Source of the DNA: Pseudomonas tritici
Lineage (GTDB): Bacteria > Pseudomonadota > Gammaproteobacteria > Pseudomonadales > Pseudomonadaceae
Length of the DNA: 64,000 nt
Assembly: GCF_014268275.3 (NCBI RefSeq)
Contig: NZ_CP077084.1
Coordinates: 3,286,001 to 3,350,000 of the forward strand
Direction of reading: 5' to 3'
The notes under the pieces were generated by a model. It saw nothing but the letters and a program-made list of their open reading frames with translations, was not told the origin of the DNA and did not search any database. A program made the position numbers and the translations under genes. Shown piece by piece: positions 1 to 9,721 of this stretch (position 1 is its first letter; each line of letters begins with the position of its first letter).

Positions 1-431
1 CGATCACCTTTTGGCACCCGCAACGGCTGATCGGCGGCATGTGTCACTTCATGCTGCCGGGGCGCCTGCGCGACCACCAGCCCCTGGATGGCCGATATGC
101 CGACGAAGCCCTGGAACTGCTGCTGCGCCACGCCGAGGTCAATGGCACGCATGCACGGGATTACCAGGTCAAGTTGTTCGGCGGCGGCAAGATGTTTCCC
201 GAGCAGCAGCGCCGCCTGCCAACGCAGGACGTGGCCAGCCTGAATATTCGCGCAGCGCTGGCCCTTGCCGAGCACTATCACCTGCACCTGACAGCCCAGG
301 ACATGGGCAGTACCGGTTACCGCACGATCATGTTCGACCTGTGGAACGGCAACGTCTGGGTCCGGCACCAACCAATGGGAATAATTCAACAAGATGCCTA
401 CCAAAAAAATCAGTGTGCTGCTGGTCGATGA
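1..431 (+). CDS. cheD: Chemoreceptor glutamine deamidase CheD (5' end outside window)
   Basis: The reading frame is open from base 3 and ends in TGA at 429-431, so the gene starts upstream of the window. The visible part carries the CheD hallmark GGMCHFMLP, which holds the catalytic Cys and is followed by conserved basic residues. It then shows the KLFGGG block typical of the family and a C-terminal [11 protein letters not shown] stretch. CheD deamidates selected glutamines in chemoreceptors and thereby tunes their signalling in the cytoplasm. Its last 38 bases overlap the start of cheB, which indicates translational coupling inside one che operon. The family call is firm. Only the N-terminus is missing. 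Confidence 0.93.
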   Translation, partial: ITFWHPQRLIGGMCHFMLPGRLRDHQPLDGRYADEALELLLRHAEVNGTHARDYQVKLFGGGKMFPEQQRRLPTQDVASLNIRAALALAEHYHLHLTAQDMGSTGYRTIMFDLWNGNVWVRHQPMGIIQQDAYQKNQCAAGR

Positions 432-1470
432 CTCGGCCGTGGTGCGCCAGGTACTGCTGGCGATCCTCAGCGATACGCCGGATATTCACGTCATGGGCGC
501 CGCCTCCGACCCGATTTTCGCCATGGACAAACTCGCCCGGGAATGGCCGGATGTGATCGTGCTGGACGTGGAAATGCCACGTATGGACGGCATCACCTTT
601 CTCAAGAAAATCATGAGCGAGCGGCCGACACCGGTGGTGATCTGTTCCTCGCTGACCCAGAAAGGCGCGGAAACTTCCCTGCAGGCGCTGTCGGCGGGTG
701 CTGTGGAAATCATCACCAAGCCCAGCACCGGGTTGAAGAGTTTCCTGATCGAGTCGGCGGCCGAGTTGGTTACCGCGATCCGCGCCGCAGCGAATTCCAA
801 CGTAAGGAACCTGGGCAAGCGAAGCGCCAGCCCGGCACGGGTCCCGGCCAGCAAGCTCAGTGCGGATGCGATCCTGCCTGCCGCCAATGGCCATGCCATG
901 GCACAGACCACCGAGCGTATCGTCGCCATCGGCACGTCCACCGGCGGTACCCAAGCGTTGGAGGCGGTACTGACGGCATTGCCGAGGGTGTGCCCAGGCA
1001 TGGTGATCGTGCAGCACATGCCAGAAAAATTCACCGCCTCGTTTGCCGAGCGCCTCAACAGCTTATGCGAGGTCGAGGTGCGCGAAGCGCGCAACAACGA
1101 CCGCATCCTGCCTGGCCTGGCCCTGATCGCCCCTGGCGGCAAGCACCTGATGGTCACTCGCAGCGGCGCCTATTATCACGCCCAGGTCATTGATGGACCG
1201 TTGGTCAACCGGCACCGGCCATCAGTGGATGTGCTGTTTCGCTCGGTGGCCAAGTTCGCCGGCAAGAACGCCACCGGCATCATCATGACCGGCATGGGCG
1301 ACGACGGCGCGCGCGGACTCAAAGAAATGCTTGAGGCCGGGGCCGCGACAGTCGCCCAGGACGAAGCCAGTTGCGTGGTGTTCGGCATGCCCAAGGAAGC
1401 CATCAAACTCAACGCCGCCCAGCGCATCATGGCACTGGAGGATATTCATCAAGCGATTTTGTATAAGTGA
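394..1470 (+). CDS. cheB: CheB, chemotaxis response regulator protein-glutamate methylesterase
   Basis: A 358-residue protein of normal CheB length. The N-terminal receiver domain shows the acidic pair D12-D13, the phospho-acceptor D58 (VLDVEM) and K109. A linker leads to the methylesterase domain, where the catalytic triad can be read: Ser182 in GTSTGG, His208 in VQHMP, and Asp303/304 in [10 protein letters not shown]. The enzyme removes methyl groups from receptor glutamates (and can deamidate glutamines) during adaptation, activated by phosphorylation from CheA. The start codon lies inside cheD, so the two are translationally coupled. No further che gene follows. The operon ends against the accessory island that begins about 100 bases downstream. 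Confidence 0.96.
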   Translation: MPTKKISVLLVDDSAVVRQVLLAILSDTPDIHVMGAASDPIFAMDKLAREWPDVIVLDVEMPRMDGITFLKKIMSERPTPVVICSSLTQKGAETSLQALSAGAVEIITKPSTGLKSFLIESAAELVTAIRAAANSNVRNLGKRSASPARVPASKLSADAILPAANGHAMAQTTERIVAIGTSTGGTQALEAVLTALPRVCPGMVIVQHMPEKFTASFAERLNSLCEVEVREARNNDRILPGLALIAPGGKHLMVTRSGAYYHAQVIDGPLVNRHRPSVDVLFRSVAKFAGKNATGIIMTGMGDDGARGLKEMLEAGAATVAQDEASCVVFGMPKEAIKLNAAQRIMALEDIHQAILYK

Positions 1471-1571
1471 ACTTGAGGCGCATGACACCTCCTGTGATTT
1501 ATCGAACACCCTCTGAATGAGGGCACGAATGTAACGATCTGACAGGCCAGCTCGACCTCTGACCGTTGTGA

Positions 1572-2079
1572 CTAGTGGAGTACTCTCCTTGTAAGACGGC
1601 AAAGGGGGAAGGGGGGAAGGGAGAGTGTGGTCCGATAACGCTTCAAGTAGGCTTCAATATATTCGTCTCGCACGCTAATTTTCGCGGCCTTGTTGCCCTT
1701 ACCGACAACGTTGAACCACCCGTTTTCACCGTCGTACTTGAACGAACCCATCGTAGGCTTCCAGTTGTCCCAACCGACGAGATCAGAGATTCGGAGGTAG
1801 AGAGAGGGTGGCCACAATGAATAGCGTAGGCTCGTGCCTAGGATCCTCTGCAGCCATGACTTCTGCGGTCTCGATTACATAATTCCACTGGAGCGGAGTC
1901 AGCGCCTTACCAGGGCTGATCACCGTGTTGCGCTGCTTAAAGTTGGATTCTTGTTTGACGGACCGAATAGGATTGGCGTCAGTGGTCAGGCCTTCGTCGA
2001 TTGTGTACTGGAAAAAACTGCCACAAACCCCATCGGGCCAGCACACCAAATGAGAGTGGCTGATGTGACCGGTAAGCAA
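1572..2079 (-). pseudogene. Frameshifted tyrosine-recombinase (integrase) fragment
   Basis: Two overlapping minus-strand frames together read as one piece of a phage/island integrase. The upstream frame (about 1783-2040) has the core-binding-domain segment around FFQYTIDEGLTTDANP and an ALTPLQWNYVIETAE helix. The downstream frame (1572-1817) continues with LYLRISDLVG and VVGKGNKAAKISVR, which belongs to the beginning of the catalytic domain. The switch between frames at about 1790-1815 marks a frameshift. The start codon and the catalytic RHRY region are both missing, so this is an inactive relic. It sits directly after cheB, where an element may once have integrated. The family call rests on recalled similarity to Pseudomonas integrases. 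Confidence 0.72.
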
Positions 2080-2435
2080 AAATGATAAATATAAAAATTA
2101 ACTATTTTTCAGTAGTTTAAAAGGAAAGGACTTTAAAAAAAGTAGATTCCGAGTCGAATGTTAGGGGACTTATCATTTTTTGAGTCGTAATTGACCTGAG
2201 CAAATCACCATTTCGATGTAATGTGTTTCACATACTTGCTGATTTTTTGCTCCATCTAGCTGATCTGCATTCTGACTTGATGATGCACCCGCCGAGGGCT
2301 TTTTGAGCACATCAAATTCAGCGATTTGAATCTGATGATTTCCTCGAACTGAACCAGTCATCAAAAAATGACTTGCTCAGTGGAAATGGCGTTAGTCTTC
2401 ATTGGTTAAAGAAGTCTAACGCCTACCGATCAGAG
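2080..2435. other. AT-rich gap with short inverted repeats, no convincing gene
   Basis: This 356-base stretch between the integrase relic and the SIR2 gene is AT-rich. A 63-codon frame at 2173-2364 has no recognisable features and I do not call it. An 11-base core (TCATTTTTTGA) occurs at about 2174 and inverted at about 2360. An 8-base CTGAGCAA also occurs in both orientations, in a different order. The segment therefore looks like scrambled repeat debris. A hairpin at 2388-2423 is listed separately. Confidence 0.5.
2388..2423 (-). terminator. Hairpin downstream of the SIR2-STAND gene
   Basis: GGCGTTAG pairs perfectly with CTAACGCC. After one mismatch, four further pairs follow, around a 10-base loop. 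It lies 13 bases past the stop codon of the minus-strand SIR2-STAND gene, where a transcription end is expected. There is no clear T-run on the minus strand, so it may be only a 3'-end stabilising hairpin. Confidence 0.4.
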
Positions 2436-5400
2436 TTAAAAAATTATGGCTACTGCATGAGCAGTTGGTCCCCGCATGGAAAACGACAGCTTGAAACTTA
2501 CGTCGACATTAGTTTTTAAGCCCTCACCTGGCAAATTTTCAAATTTGGCACTGTGAGCAAAAATGCTGTCGTTCAACTCTGCACACCTAATGAAGCAAAA
2601 GCTGACATGCTCTTGTGAAATTGTCCCTCGGTATACTATATCTTGCCCGTCAGGGCCGACAGTTTTTCCGTGCAGCGCGTTCTTTTGCCATGGAGACATA
2701 CGAGCTTTCTTAAGAAATGCGAATGTTTCCTTCGATTTTCCGCGGTCTCCATGGAGGTACTGATGCCTCGCGTACCAAAATTGAGCATCATAGTTCGCAT
2801 CAGACGGAGAAAAGCTTCGCTTAAGATGGTGCTCAATTTCTATATTTTTATGATCGTCATTGAAGCTTATTAGGTGCTTGGCGAGTTCAAGGTGAAGGGG
2901 TTTACTATTCGGGTTATGCACCAAGCCAGTTCTCAAGATCTTCTCTGCATCTTCATAATCTTCAACTGTTAGACGCTGCCTAGCGAGTCGAATAGTAACA
3001 AACTCACTAGAATTGTTGCTTCTGTACGCTTCCTCAAGAATTTTCTTTGCGCGTCCGCTATCTTGCAGTTTAAGCGCGAGATTTTCTTGTCGGGTTAAAA
3101 GATACTCATCGCTTGGAAACTTCTGAAGCCCATTATAAATTGTAGCTTCGATTTTTTTCACCAGCTCGATGAAAGCCCGATTAGTGAGATCGTCGGAGCT
3201 ATCATCGCTGATTGCATTAATTCGATCTTCAAGCTCATCAAGCTGAAGCTCGGCAAGGCCATTATATGCCCGGGAGTCCTTATTGCCTGTTACAAGTCTA
3301 TCGAAAATTATCCGCGCCTCGGTTCGGTATTTCTCAATTTCCAAAATAGCCCGGGATTCGCGAGCAAGCTTTTTATATATCATAGCTTTTGTATGCAGAA
3401 TAGCTCTGTCGGTACGACCTTCGGTAAGCGATTTTTCAGCGGATAAAATTATGCTCAAAGCAGCTTTAGTATCGCACCCTGCATGATTTAGTTCATAGAC
3501 GGCTTTTTGATGAAAAATATAATGCATGTTGGCGCCAGTCCTGCTGGCTGCTTCGTAAATTTTATTTGCAAGAGCTTTGTCCCCGAAAATCTCAGCCAAC
3601 TGCTTGCCTTTTATGAGATGAGAAAAAGCTTCACTATCGGCCGAGTACTCCAAATTAAGGTGCTCCAAAACTCTGATTATCTGATCGGCTTTTTCATTAG
3701 GTGTCTTCAGAGCATGCTCGAAAACAAATTTTGCGATCAGCGAATGTCGGGCTTTGAATGCATAATCTCGGGACTCATAGTCCATATATACTTTAACAAC
3801 ATGCTCAAGAGGTGCAAAAAATCTATTCCTGAATTGTTCTATTCCTATTCCTGATATTCTCGAAATCAGTCCTACCCTTACAGGCACGTCCAACCTATTA
3901 AGAGTACACACATCCATGTAGAGAATTTGTGCTTCCACAGGAACTACCCGAGAATACTCATGAAGAACTATTTCTTCAAAAGGTTTTCCAGAGGTCGCCT
4001 CGTGTAATGCAACAAGCAGTTGACGGTCCGCACTTAAGTTAAAGTGAGTTCTTATATCATCGATATTATTGTTCTTGAAGTTTCCTAGGCAGTTGTGCTT
4101 TTGCAGCTTATCAATTAGCTCGGTTATTTCCAAATCTGTGAGGGTGGAAAGCTCATACTCTGATGTCACAAACCGATCAAGGTCATCACCGAACTGATTC
4201 CATTCGTTGTTCCTTGCTGAAGTAAGAATAGAAATATTTGCTGGCTCATATTCGAACGCGCGATAAAGTTTTGAGAGATCATCTGCACTCGCAATAGCGT
4301 CATCTAAAATAAAGATCAGCTTCGACTCGCATTTTAGTGCAAGCTCTTTTATCAAGGTCGGTCTCAGTACCGCTCCTTCTCTCAGCCTTACGACAGTTGC
4401 ACCTAAGTCATGGGCGGCATACCAAGCCACACGTTTCAACACCGTGCTCTTTCCACTGCCGGCATAGCCCTTGACTAAGAACGTGTTTACTCCTTCTATA
4501 GCATTATCAATGATTGAGTCGATAATCACCTGGTCACTGACTCTACGTTTTATATCTAAATTTTGAAGTATCCCACCCCAATCGGAGTCTAATCCACGAT
4601 AAAAATCAATTGGTTTAACGCCTGCACCTGAGAGGCCTGGATATACATGTTCGAGCTCAGTATTGAGATAAGTTTGCAGTTGCTCCGACAAAGCTATCTG
4701 AGGCTTTAGATGTTTGAATATCGGACTTAAATCCGATATTGCAAGCTTGGCTAAAATTCGTTTTTGTTTATCAATTTTGACATTTAAAAAGCTGATAAAA
4801 TCTTCAAACGTGGCTTTTATAGGATCGACACGCTGTCCTGCCCACATTTTCATGTCATACTTACCAAGGCCTGGATCAACAAGCATGTAAGTTGGCCTAT
4901 GTATTCCCATATCGGACAGATCAAACATAATTTGTTGTACGTTTGGATCGCTAAGCTGATAACCGCAAAAAATAATAGGATGTTCGCGACCAAAGTCGGA
5001 AAGATGTCTGAAAAGTCGCGTTCGATTCTTTTTATGTTTGGCATATTCTTCGCTTGCCAAAATCAAAGGGAGATCTTGATCATTTATTGTATTTATGCAG
5101 CCATGGAGCTTGAAGTAAGGAAGAAAGTTTATATCACTCATTACCTCGCTAAAATTGTCGCCGTCGCGAATGATAGGCGCCAATTCTTGCATCCGGGAAC
5201 TAGAATTGGCATAAGCTCGCTCAATGACCAAATCGTAGTTTGTGGTAAATATGGAGTGCCATCTGAATGTTGGGATGAGTTTATGGAAATCAGATGGGTA
5301 TAAGGGATAGAACTTCTTCTTAATGAATTGTTGCACCTCTGGAAGGCCTGCCTCGTGTTTCGCGTAGTCTGCGACTTGGACAAGCGTTTTATGTTTTTCC

Positions 5401-5567
5401 TCGCCTCCAAGGAATTGATCAGAAATTGCATCTCGGAGACCAAATCCTGATAGAGGTAGCTCATTTTGCAGGCCTTTTGAGCCATAAGCTGCCCCGGCTC
5501 CTAGGAAAAGAATCGCTTTACCTTGGGCGATTTTCTCCAAAATCCACGGCTTCACCATGTCATCCAT
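2436..5567 (-). CDS. SIR2-like / STAND NTPase / repeat-domain protein, probable anti-phage defence (Avs5-like)
   Basis: A 1043-residue protein in three parts. Residues 1-260 form a SIR2-like NAD-binding domain: FLGAGAA near 22-28, FTTNYD near 108-113, KLHG near 154-157 and GYQLSDPNV near 203-211. Residues 340-560 form a STAND-type P-loop NTPase: Walker A GYAGSGKST at about 368-376, Walker B LIFILDDA at about 418-425, and an LTSAR sensor-like strand. Residues 650-1000 are helical and repeat-like (TPR-like). Known SIR2-STAND proteins sense phage products and deplete NAD; that role here is inference from architecture. I chose the ATG at 5567, eight bases after GGAGA, over a GTG one codon earlier. 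The gene is AT-rich compared with the core and divergent from the membrane protein at 5822. Confidence 0.85.
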   Translation of the reverse strand: MDDMVKPWILEKIAQGKAILFLGAGAAYGSKGLQNELPLSGFGLRDAISDQFLGGEEKHKTLVQVADYAKHEAGLPEVQQFIKKKFYPLYPSDFHKLIPTFRWHSIFTTNYDLVIERAYANSSSRMQELAPIIRDGDNFSEVMSDINFLPYFKLHGCINTINDQDLPLILASEEYAKHKKNRTRLFRHLSDFGREHPIIFCGYQLSDPNVQQIMFDLSDMGIHRPTYMLVDPGLGKYDMKMWAGQRVDPIKATFEDFISFLNVKIDKQKRILAKLAISDLSPIFKHLKPQIALSEQLQTYLNTELEHVYPGLSGAGVKPIDFYRGLDSDWGGILQNLDIKRRVSDQVIIDSIIDNAIEGVNTFLVKGYAGSGKSTVLKRVAWYAAHDLGATVVRLREGAVLRPTLIKELALKCESKLIFILDDAIASADDLSKLYRAFEYEPANISILTSARNNEWNQFGDDLDRFVTSEYELSTLTDLEITELIDKLQKHNCLGNFKNNNIDDIRTHFNLSADRQLLVALHEATSGKPFEEIVLHEYSRVVPVEAQILYMDVCTLNRLDVPVRVGLISRISGIGIEQFRNRFFAPLEHVVKVYMDYESRDYAFKARHSLIAKFVFEHALKTPNEKADQIIRVLEHLNLEYSADSEAFSHLIKGKQLAEIFGDKALANKIYEAASRTGANMHYIFHQKAVYELNHAGCDTKAALSIILSAEKSLTEGRTDRAILHTKAMIYKKLARESRAILEIEKYRTEARIIFDRLVTGNKDSRAYNGLAELQLDELEDRINAISDDSSDDLTNRAFIELVKKIEATIYNGLQKFPSDEYLLTRQENLALKLQDSGRAKKILEEAYRSNNSSEFVTIRLARQRLTVEDYEDAEKILRTGLVHNPNSKPLHLELAKHLISFNDDHKNIEIEHHLKRSFSPSDANYDAQFWYARHQYLHGDRGKSKETFAFLKKARMSPWQKNALHGKTVGPDGQDIVYRGTISQEHVSFCFIRCAELNDSIFAHSAKFENLPGEGLKTNVDVSFKLSFSMRGPTAHAVAIIF

Positions 5568-5821
5568 CACAGCTCTCCAGGGTAGTGCATTGTGATGCCC
5601 AGAATGCCATCATTAGCCAGAAAAATGCAAAGCCCTCGAAAAGCAGAAACGTTTTACTAACAGCTAAGCTCCAGGAATGGCAGACTAAGATGCTGCCTTC
5701 AGTCGCAGGATTAGGCGCCGAAGTGTCATTTGATGGATCTCGGAAGGAGTTCACAAATGAGTCCAAATATTAGCATAAGCAAACTATGATGTTTTGATTT
5801 TTCAACCGCGGGAGTTCATGG
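5568..5821. promoter_or_regulatory. Shared intergenic region between divergent defence-type genes
   Basis: About 250 bases separate the start codons of the SIR2-STAND gene and the membrane-protein gene, so both promoters must lie here. GGGAG at 5809-5813 gives a good ribosome binding site for the plus-strand gene. No operator symmetry stood out by eye. Confidence 0.45.
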
Positions 5822-7132
5822 ATGCAACAGCCAAGCCCAGTAGTTCTAATAGTTAATGGCAACAAGGTCGAGTATGCTCAAACCTCTGAGGTTGAAGAGT
5901 ATTTATACGCTCAAGAGCAAAACTGGAAATGGCTTAATAAACTTCCTGATCATTATAGAGAAAATGGAATCGCTCTCTACATGGAATATTTTTTTAACCG
6001 CATTAGCTCCATCCGAGAAGAACTAGCATCAGGTGCAAAGAGAGTTAAACTTGGCAGTGAAAAAATGCCGTACACTTCATTTGATAGTGATGAAGGTTAT
6101 TTGATCTTAAAAACCAAGGACGAGTATGGGGCAGTGACCGCTGCTCTGACGCTTCTTTTCATGAACAAGTATACACGAGGTACTATGTATCGTGACGGTA
6201 GGGTGAGAGAGTTTGCGGAAGATCCCAAGCTGGTATTTGAGAGGTCTGTCGCAATTCAAATTGGATTATCACTGCAGGAATTTTCTGCATTAGTTGCTGA
6301 TGCGCGCTCCTCTGTCGTGCGCCAAACAGTTGAAAGATTTGTTTCACATGCCGAACTTGCGACGGATGCAGTAAATCAGTACGTGATAGAAATTGCTGAT
6401 AAGACGGAGTCTTTAGAGGCGCGGGCTGATAGAGTTGTGAACTCGATTACGGCGGCTTACCATAAGCGCAAAAAGAACTATATTAATTTCGCTTCAAAAT
6501 CCCGTTTAGCTGCAAAAAACGCAGTTGAGGAAGTTAAAGTAACTTTGGCATCGGCTAAGTCTGCATACCACGATCAAGTTGATCTAGATGCTTCCGTCCA
6601 GTATTGGAGCGTTCGAAAGACTAATCACTCCAAGTATAAAATTTATTGGTTTTTGGCTGTTGTTCTGAGTATGATTTTGACATTTGGCTCGGTGGTTGCT
6701 TATTACGGGCTAGGTGGTGCTTCCGGCGTGCCAGAGCTATTCGGCCAGATGAGCCCTGAGGGGGAACATGCTACAGCTAGTGCAAATGTTGAACAGAAAG
6801 TTCTGGCGGGAAAGTCACGCTCCGAATTAGCATCAGCGGTCGCTGACTTGGCAGGCGCTGCTTTGTTGATAACTCTTCTTGGGATATTAATCAGAATATC
6901 TCTCAGACAGTTCAATACACATTCGCATTTGGCTCTTGAGGCGGAAGAACGAATAACTTTTACGAAGACTTACCTCGCGCTACTCAACGAAGGAAAGTTA
7001 AAATCTGAGGAGGATCGGCGCTTGGTTTTGGAAAGTCTTTTTCGCACTACTAAGTCAGGAGGGGCAGATGAAATATCCTTTGCAAGTCCAGTCGAGTTGA
7101 TTCTGAAGACTATTAGCGATAAAAAGCCTTAG
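5822..7132 (+). CDS. Two-TM membrane protein resembling the DUF6161 family
   Basis: A 436-residue protein. Residues 1-190 are soluble and of unknown fold. Residues 190-260 are a long charged helix rich in K/E/A, a probable coiled coil. Two hydrophobic segments follow, at about 277-300 (FLAVVLSMILTFGSVVAYY) and about 340-362 (AALLITLLGILIRISL), with a short loop between them. The C-terminal 60 residues (HLALEAEERITFTKTYLAL, then LVLESLFR and SPVELILK) match my memory of the DUF6161 tail. It diverges from the SIR2-STAND gene and has the same AT-rich composition, so it may belong to the same island cargo. Whether it is an effector, a sensor or unrelated cannot be told from the sequence. Confidence 0.6.
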   Translation: MQQPSPVVLIVNGNKVEYAQTSEVEEYLYAQEQNWKWLNKLPDHYRENGIALYMEYFFNRISSIREELASGAKRVKLGSEKMPYTSFDSDEGYLILKTKDEYGAVTAALTLLFMNKYTRGTMYRDGRVREFAEDPKLVFERSVAIQIGLSLQEFSALVADARSSVVRQTVERFVSHAELATDAVNQYVIEIADKTESLEARADRVVNSITAAYHKRKKNYINFASKSRLAAKNAVEEVKVTLASAKSAYHDQVDLDASVQYWSVRKTNHSKYKIYWFLAVVLSMILTFGSVVAYYGLGGASGVPELFGQMSPEGEHATASANVEQKVLAGKSRSELASAVADLAGAALLITLLGILIRISLRQFNTHSHLALEAEERITFTKTYLALLNEGKLKSEEDRRLVLESLFRTTKSGGADEISFASPVELILKTISDKKP

Positions 7133-7148
7133 TGTTCCATAGTATGAT

Positions 7149-7185
7149 AAGGGGCTTGCGGGAATATCGTCACGCCCTTTATTTT
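7149..7185 (+). terminator. Weak terminator after the membrane-protein gene
   Basis: AAGGGGC pairs with GCCCTTT with a bulged G and a long loop, followed by ATTTTT. It starts 17 bases after the stop codon at 7132. Position and T-run fit a terminator. The stem is short, so this is tentative. Confidence 0.35.
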
Positions 7186-8041
7186 TGCCATAAAAAGCTC
7201 TTAATTAATACGTGCACTCATGAATAAAAGGACTGGAATCCCTACTCTATATTTTTTATCAAGCAAGAGAAGCCTGTCGACAGAGTGGTGCTAGACTTAG
7301 CCTCCTAGCTGTACCGGGCGCAAACGCGAAAAAAAATTACGCGCCTTTGATCAACTCAAGCAGATTACTCTCGATGTAATTGTAGGCAAAGCTGTCGTTG
7401 TATCCGCCGCAGTCTAATTATGATTTCGTTGCTGCCGGAAGTAACGTTAAAAGATGCAAAACCGAATGCTACCGGCTTATTGCTATTACTATTCTGCTAA
7501 TCTTTAACGTTCTATACTGGTATCGGGCAGCCCGCCCACCTTGGGGTGTCGAATTTATAAAGTTTGTTGTCTTACGCTCGCTAGGCATGAGCGCTACTGC
7601 TGGATGGTGGCGGCTAGTGAGATTTGCATAAACAATAAACTCTCCTCTAATCTTTTCTTTTGCGCACCTGCGTCCCGGGCACATAGGGTGCTTTAATATT
7701 TCTGCGCAAGGGATGAGTACCTTATAGAAAGACTCTTTGTAGGGCGCTGGCGTCGAATCGATCCATTTTGCCGATAACAAGCTGACCCAACACCGATCGG
7801 GGAAAATCCAGCATTTGTAATGAGTTCATAGGATGGAGCTTGGGTCACCAACTTTTCAGCAACTGGGTCAATCCTATGCTAGCGGGAACAGCCATAAATC
7901 AACAGGTGCTCGGACGATGGCACAGGACGACGTCTGTAGCTTGCGTGTGGTTCGAAAATGACCTTAAAAAAGTTACTATGTGTAAGTACCTAAATACGCT
8001 TGTGAATATCACATGTAACAGTTAAGACTGAGCCGGAACCC
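7186..8041. other. 860-base gap, no supported gene
   Basis: Frames of 61-103 codons exist on both strands, but none has family motifs or good start signals. On the minus strand, the bases around 7409-7337 could encode a roughly 22-residue C-terminal tail ending in TAA, possibly the stump of a lost gene. I otherwise see only AT-rich sequence. The stretch probably represents decayed island DNA between two cargo genes. Confidence 0.4.
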
Positions 8042-9208
8042 ATGACAACATCGAGCCTCAACCCTCCGCGCTTACCATCGCAATCAAATTGGCTAAAATT
8101 CATTGAGTTGGAACAGGCGGGTAACCTGGAATGCTTTGGCGGATCGGAGTATCCGCTGTATTCAGATGTAGAGGTTCGGGGCGAAATATCAAGTGGGCTT
8201 GGCCCTTACGCGCTTCTGAATGCAGTGCCCATGGGCTCGGGGACTACTGCCGATATCGTAATGGTACTGCGATCCTTCATTTTTGAAGGCCACGAACACG
8301 TGAGCTTATCTAATAACCTCAAAACTGACGTCAAACGCTTTCACGGCGGTCATCTCCCAGAGGAAATCACAGCTTTGACTTCACTGGCGCTAGGGATTCG
8401 GCTTAAGGCTGGCGATGCGAATCGTTACTTCGATGCGAGTGATCGCCTTGGGAGATTCGTCGCATACAGTTCCCGCCCGTGGCCGTCCCTTTCTGTCAAC
8501 CCAGGGCGTCCAATCATACCCACGCCCAAAGATGTGTTGCTAAACGACATCCAGGCGCGTTTGACAACTATACCAACACTGAATGCTGGTCTCTATATTG
8601 AGCTAGTTAGGGCTGCACGAGCATATCAGGATGCTTTGTGGATTTCCGAGATCGAGCCTCATCTAGCCTGGCTGCTATTTGTATCCGCTATCGAAATTGC
8701 AGCGAATGCTCAGTTAGCTTCTGCTGGGTCGTCGACTGAAAACCTCAAGGAACTTAAGCCTGAGCTAGCCAGAATGGTCGAAAATGCTGGTGGAGAGGAT
8801 TTGTTGAACGAGGTCGCGAAGGACCTTAAGGGTTTATTTGGATCGACCAAGAAATTCCTGATGTTCTGTGAGGAGTTCATGCCGACAGAGCCGTCTGAGA
8901 GACCCAGCTTAGATTGGATGAAAATTGAATGGACTTGGTCTGGCCTCCTACCAATTCTCAAGACTGTTTACGCGCTCCGTTCTCATGCACTGCATGCCGG
9001 CATTCCTTTCCCCGCGCCTATGTGCCGACAACCTGATCAATGGCGCGATGACAACGTACCGGCTGAGAGAGCTATCACCTCGCTTGCTGTCCAGACCATG
9101 AACGGCCAATGGGTACCTAAGGATGCACCAATTGCCCTACATACGTTTCAGTACTTCGCCCGTGGCGCGCTTCTGAATTGGTGGGATCGGATTTCTATTA
9201 ATACTTGA
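8042..9208 (+). CDS. Unknown protein with HEPN-like C-terminal motif
   Basis: A 388-residue protein I do not recognise as a named family. The middle (about 195-300) is helical, with LFVSAIEIAAN and a charged region. Near residue 315 it has LRSHALHAGIPFP, where R-x4-H matches the catalytic Rx4-6H signature of HEPN ribonucleases and Apea-type proteins. A LLFVSAIE-type helix upstream is common in that fold. No signal peptide or TM segment is evident. It stands alone between a non-coding gap and IS debris, in a neighbourhood with a probable defence gene. A role as a toxin or defence RNase is possible but is only inference from one motif and the context. The start ATG follows a weak CCGGA. Confidence 0.62.
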   Translation: MTTSSLNPPRLPSQSNWLKFIELEQAGNLECFGGSEYPLYSDVEVRGEISSGLGPYALLNAVPMGSGTTADIVMVLRSFIFEGHEHVSLSNNLKTDVKRFHGGHLPEEITALTSLALGIRLKAGDANRYFDASDRLGRFVAYSSRPWPSLSVNPGRPIIPTPKDVLLNDIQARLTTIPTLNAGLYIELVRAARAYQDALWISEIEPHLAWLLFVSAIEIAANAQLASAGSSTENLKELKPELARMVENAGGEDLLNEVAKDLKGLFGSTKKFLMFCEEFMPTEPSERPSLDWMKIEWTWSGLLPILKTVYALRSHALHAGIPFPAPMCRQPDQWRDDNVPAERAITSLAVQTMNGQWVPKDAPIALHTFQYFARGALLNWWDRISINT

Positions 9209-9222
9209 GGGACAAGTCTCGC

Positions 9223-9446
9223 TGGTCAAATACGGTGCACATGACTGATCAGGTCGAAAGCAAATGGGGGGCAACCTCGGGCAATTACCCGACTGTGATC
9301 TGAATATGGCCGAGAGCAAAATCCTCATGCTCTGAGGAATCCATTCAAAGCATCTGGTCAGGTCCCATGCAAACAGTTGGTCAGGTCCAATGCAAATGGG
9401 TGCTCATATACAACGCAAATGGGTGGTCAAGTAGGGTGCAATTTCC
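9223..9446. repeat. Six 23-bp tandem repeats in two blocks, IS21-type terminal repeats
   Basis: Copies begin at 9223 and 9246, then at 9355, 9378, 9401 and 9424, each exactly 23 bases apart within a block. The consensus is approximately TGGTCAGGT-N3-ATGCAAATGGG. Multiple short repeats at the ends are typical transposase-binding sites of IS21-family elements. An 86-base spacer (9269-9354) separates the blocks. No matching istA/istB pair is present, so these look like the stranded ends of one or two deleted elements. The second block abuts the truncated istA relic. Confidence 0.65.
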
Positions 9447-9721
9447 CAACCCTGTTTCCGGATTTCCCTGAGCAGAGCAATTGCGGGGATCCAGTGCGGT
9501 CGAGCGGCATCTACGCGCTGACGCAGGAATGCCTCAAAAGGCGCAAGCTTGCCCACGCACTCCGCGTGCGGGCCGTAGACGTAGGGCTGGCGCTGGGGTT
9601 GTAATTTGAGGTGGCGTCGAATGGTATTGCGTGAGCAGCCCATCTGCCGAGCAATCGCTCGAATAGACAAAGCCTGATGAACAAGAACACTGATTTCCAC
9701 GTGTTGTTCCTTGGACAGCAT
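9447..9721 (-). pseudogene. istA fragment (IS21-family transposase, N-terminal part)
   Basis: From the ATG at 9721 the frame encodes MLSKEQHVEISVLV, then a helix-turn-helix (SIRAIARQMGCSRNTIRRHL) and a stretch with ARPHWIPAIALLREI. These are typical of the first 90 residues of IS21 IstA. The DDE catalytic domain is absent. The frame runs on to 9404 through unrelated sequence, so the fragment cannot be active. Confidence 0.75.

Noticed and set aside
2173-2364. 63-codon minus-strand frame in the AT-rich gap
   Set aside because: No ribosome site and no homology that I recognise. The region looks like repeat debris.
9223-9446. CRISPR array
   Set aside because: The 23-base units are contiguous without unique spacers and match IS21-type end repeats. 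There are no cas genes.
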